Source: DATLAN01 sp035527455
GTDB lineage: Bacteria > Planctomycetota > Planctomycetia > Pirellulales > Thermoguttaceae
Assembly (NCBI GenBank): GCA_035527455.1
Contig: DATLAN010000357.1
Coordinates: 1-23,178 of the forward strand
Reading direction: 5' to 3'
Length of the DNA: 23,178 nucleotides
Part shown: one piece after another, positions 23,121-23,178 of the stretch
Layout: each line of letters starts with the position of its first letter
Position numbering within the stretch: position 1 is the stretch's first letter
Made by a program: the position numbers and the translations under genes
The notes under the pieces: generated by a model
The model's input: the letters and a program-made list of their open reading frames with translations, nothing else
Database searches by the model: none
What the model was told of the DNA's origin: nothing

Positions 23121-23178
23121 CGTATGCTTTGGCACAGTGGGGTGCATCCGCTGCCGACGGGGAAAGCGGCGCTCGGGA

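Noticed and set aside
23124..23178. ATG-started frame running off the right edge
   Set aside because: Only 18 codons are visible, with no Shine-Dalgarno and no recognisable pattern.

Overview
The window is GC-rich chromosomal DNA that most likely comes from a planctomycete of the Pirellula/Thermogutta kind. The main evidence is an N-terminal LEDRRVL signature (LEPR-XLL type) on a large surface-type protein, Tat-signal metabolic enzymes, TolC/HlyD/LptE/BamD-like outer-membrane functions, a FliM, and many dispersed palindromic intergenic repeats. Long antisense shadow frames are common, as expected at this GC content.

Layout. (1) 1-2730, minus: the N-terminal 910 residues of a filamentous-haemagglutinin-like exoprotein that runs off the left edge, with a candidate promoter at 2972-3000. 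(2) 3391-4518, plus: a putative lipoprotein with an acidic middle and a conserved-looking Cys-rich C-terminal domain. (3) 4775-12610: an export module. Three minus-strand genes encode a PqqD-like/M50 protease/HlyD fusion, a periplasmic HlyD adaptor, and a tandem-GAF/HlyD adaptor. A divergent TolC-family lipoprotein lies on the plus strand. No ATPase or RND pump is visible. (4) 12723-12950: an orphan VapB-like antitoxin. (5) 13057-16711, plus: recO, a BamD-like TPR lipoprotein, an LptE-like lipoprotein and folP. (6) 17045-19425, plus: proA then fliM. (7) 19488-23120: a Tat-exported aldo/keto reductase (minus) divergent from a Tat-exported xylose-isomerase-like TIM-barrel protein (plus), followed by a membrane-anchored SGNH hydrolase.

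The most unusual non-coding signal is a hairpin repeat present four times (near 4658, 7094, 15192 and 20523). All eight 31-bp arms are identical, although the flanks fall into two unrelated classes. Within each class the 14-15 nt loop is inverted in one copy relative to the other while the outer flanks keep their orientation. The two long copies (170-172 bp) have terminal inverted repeats. One fits exactly between the BamD-like stop codon and the lptE start. The other lies exactly between two divergent candidate promoters.

Working together: the GAF-HlyD, HlyD, M50-HlyD and TolC proteins plausibly form one trans-envelope conduit with cytoplasmic sensing and peptide-processing domains. The haemagglutinin-like protein lacks a visible TPS domain and could be a client, but that is inference. 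The BamD-like/LptE-like pair points to a true outer membrane.
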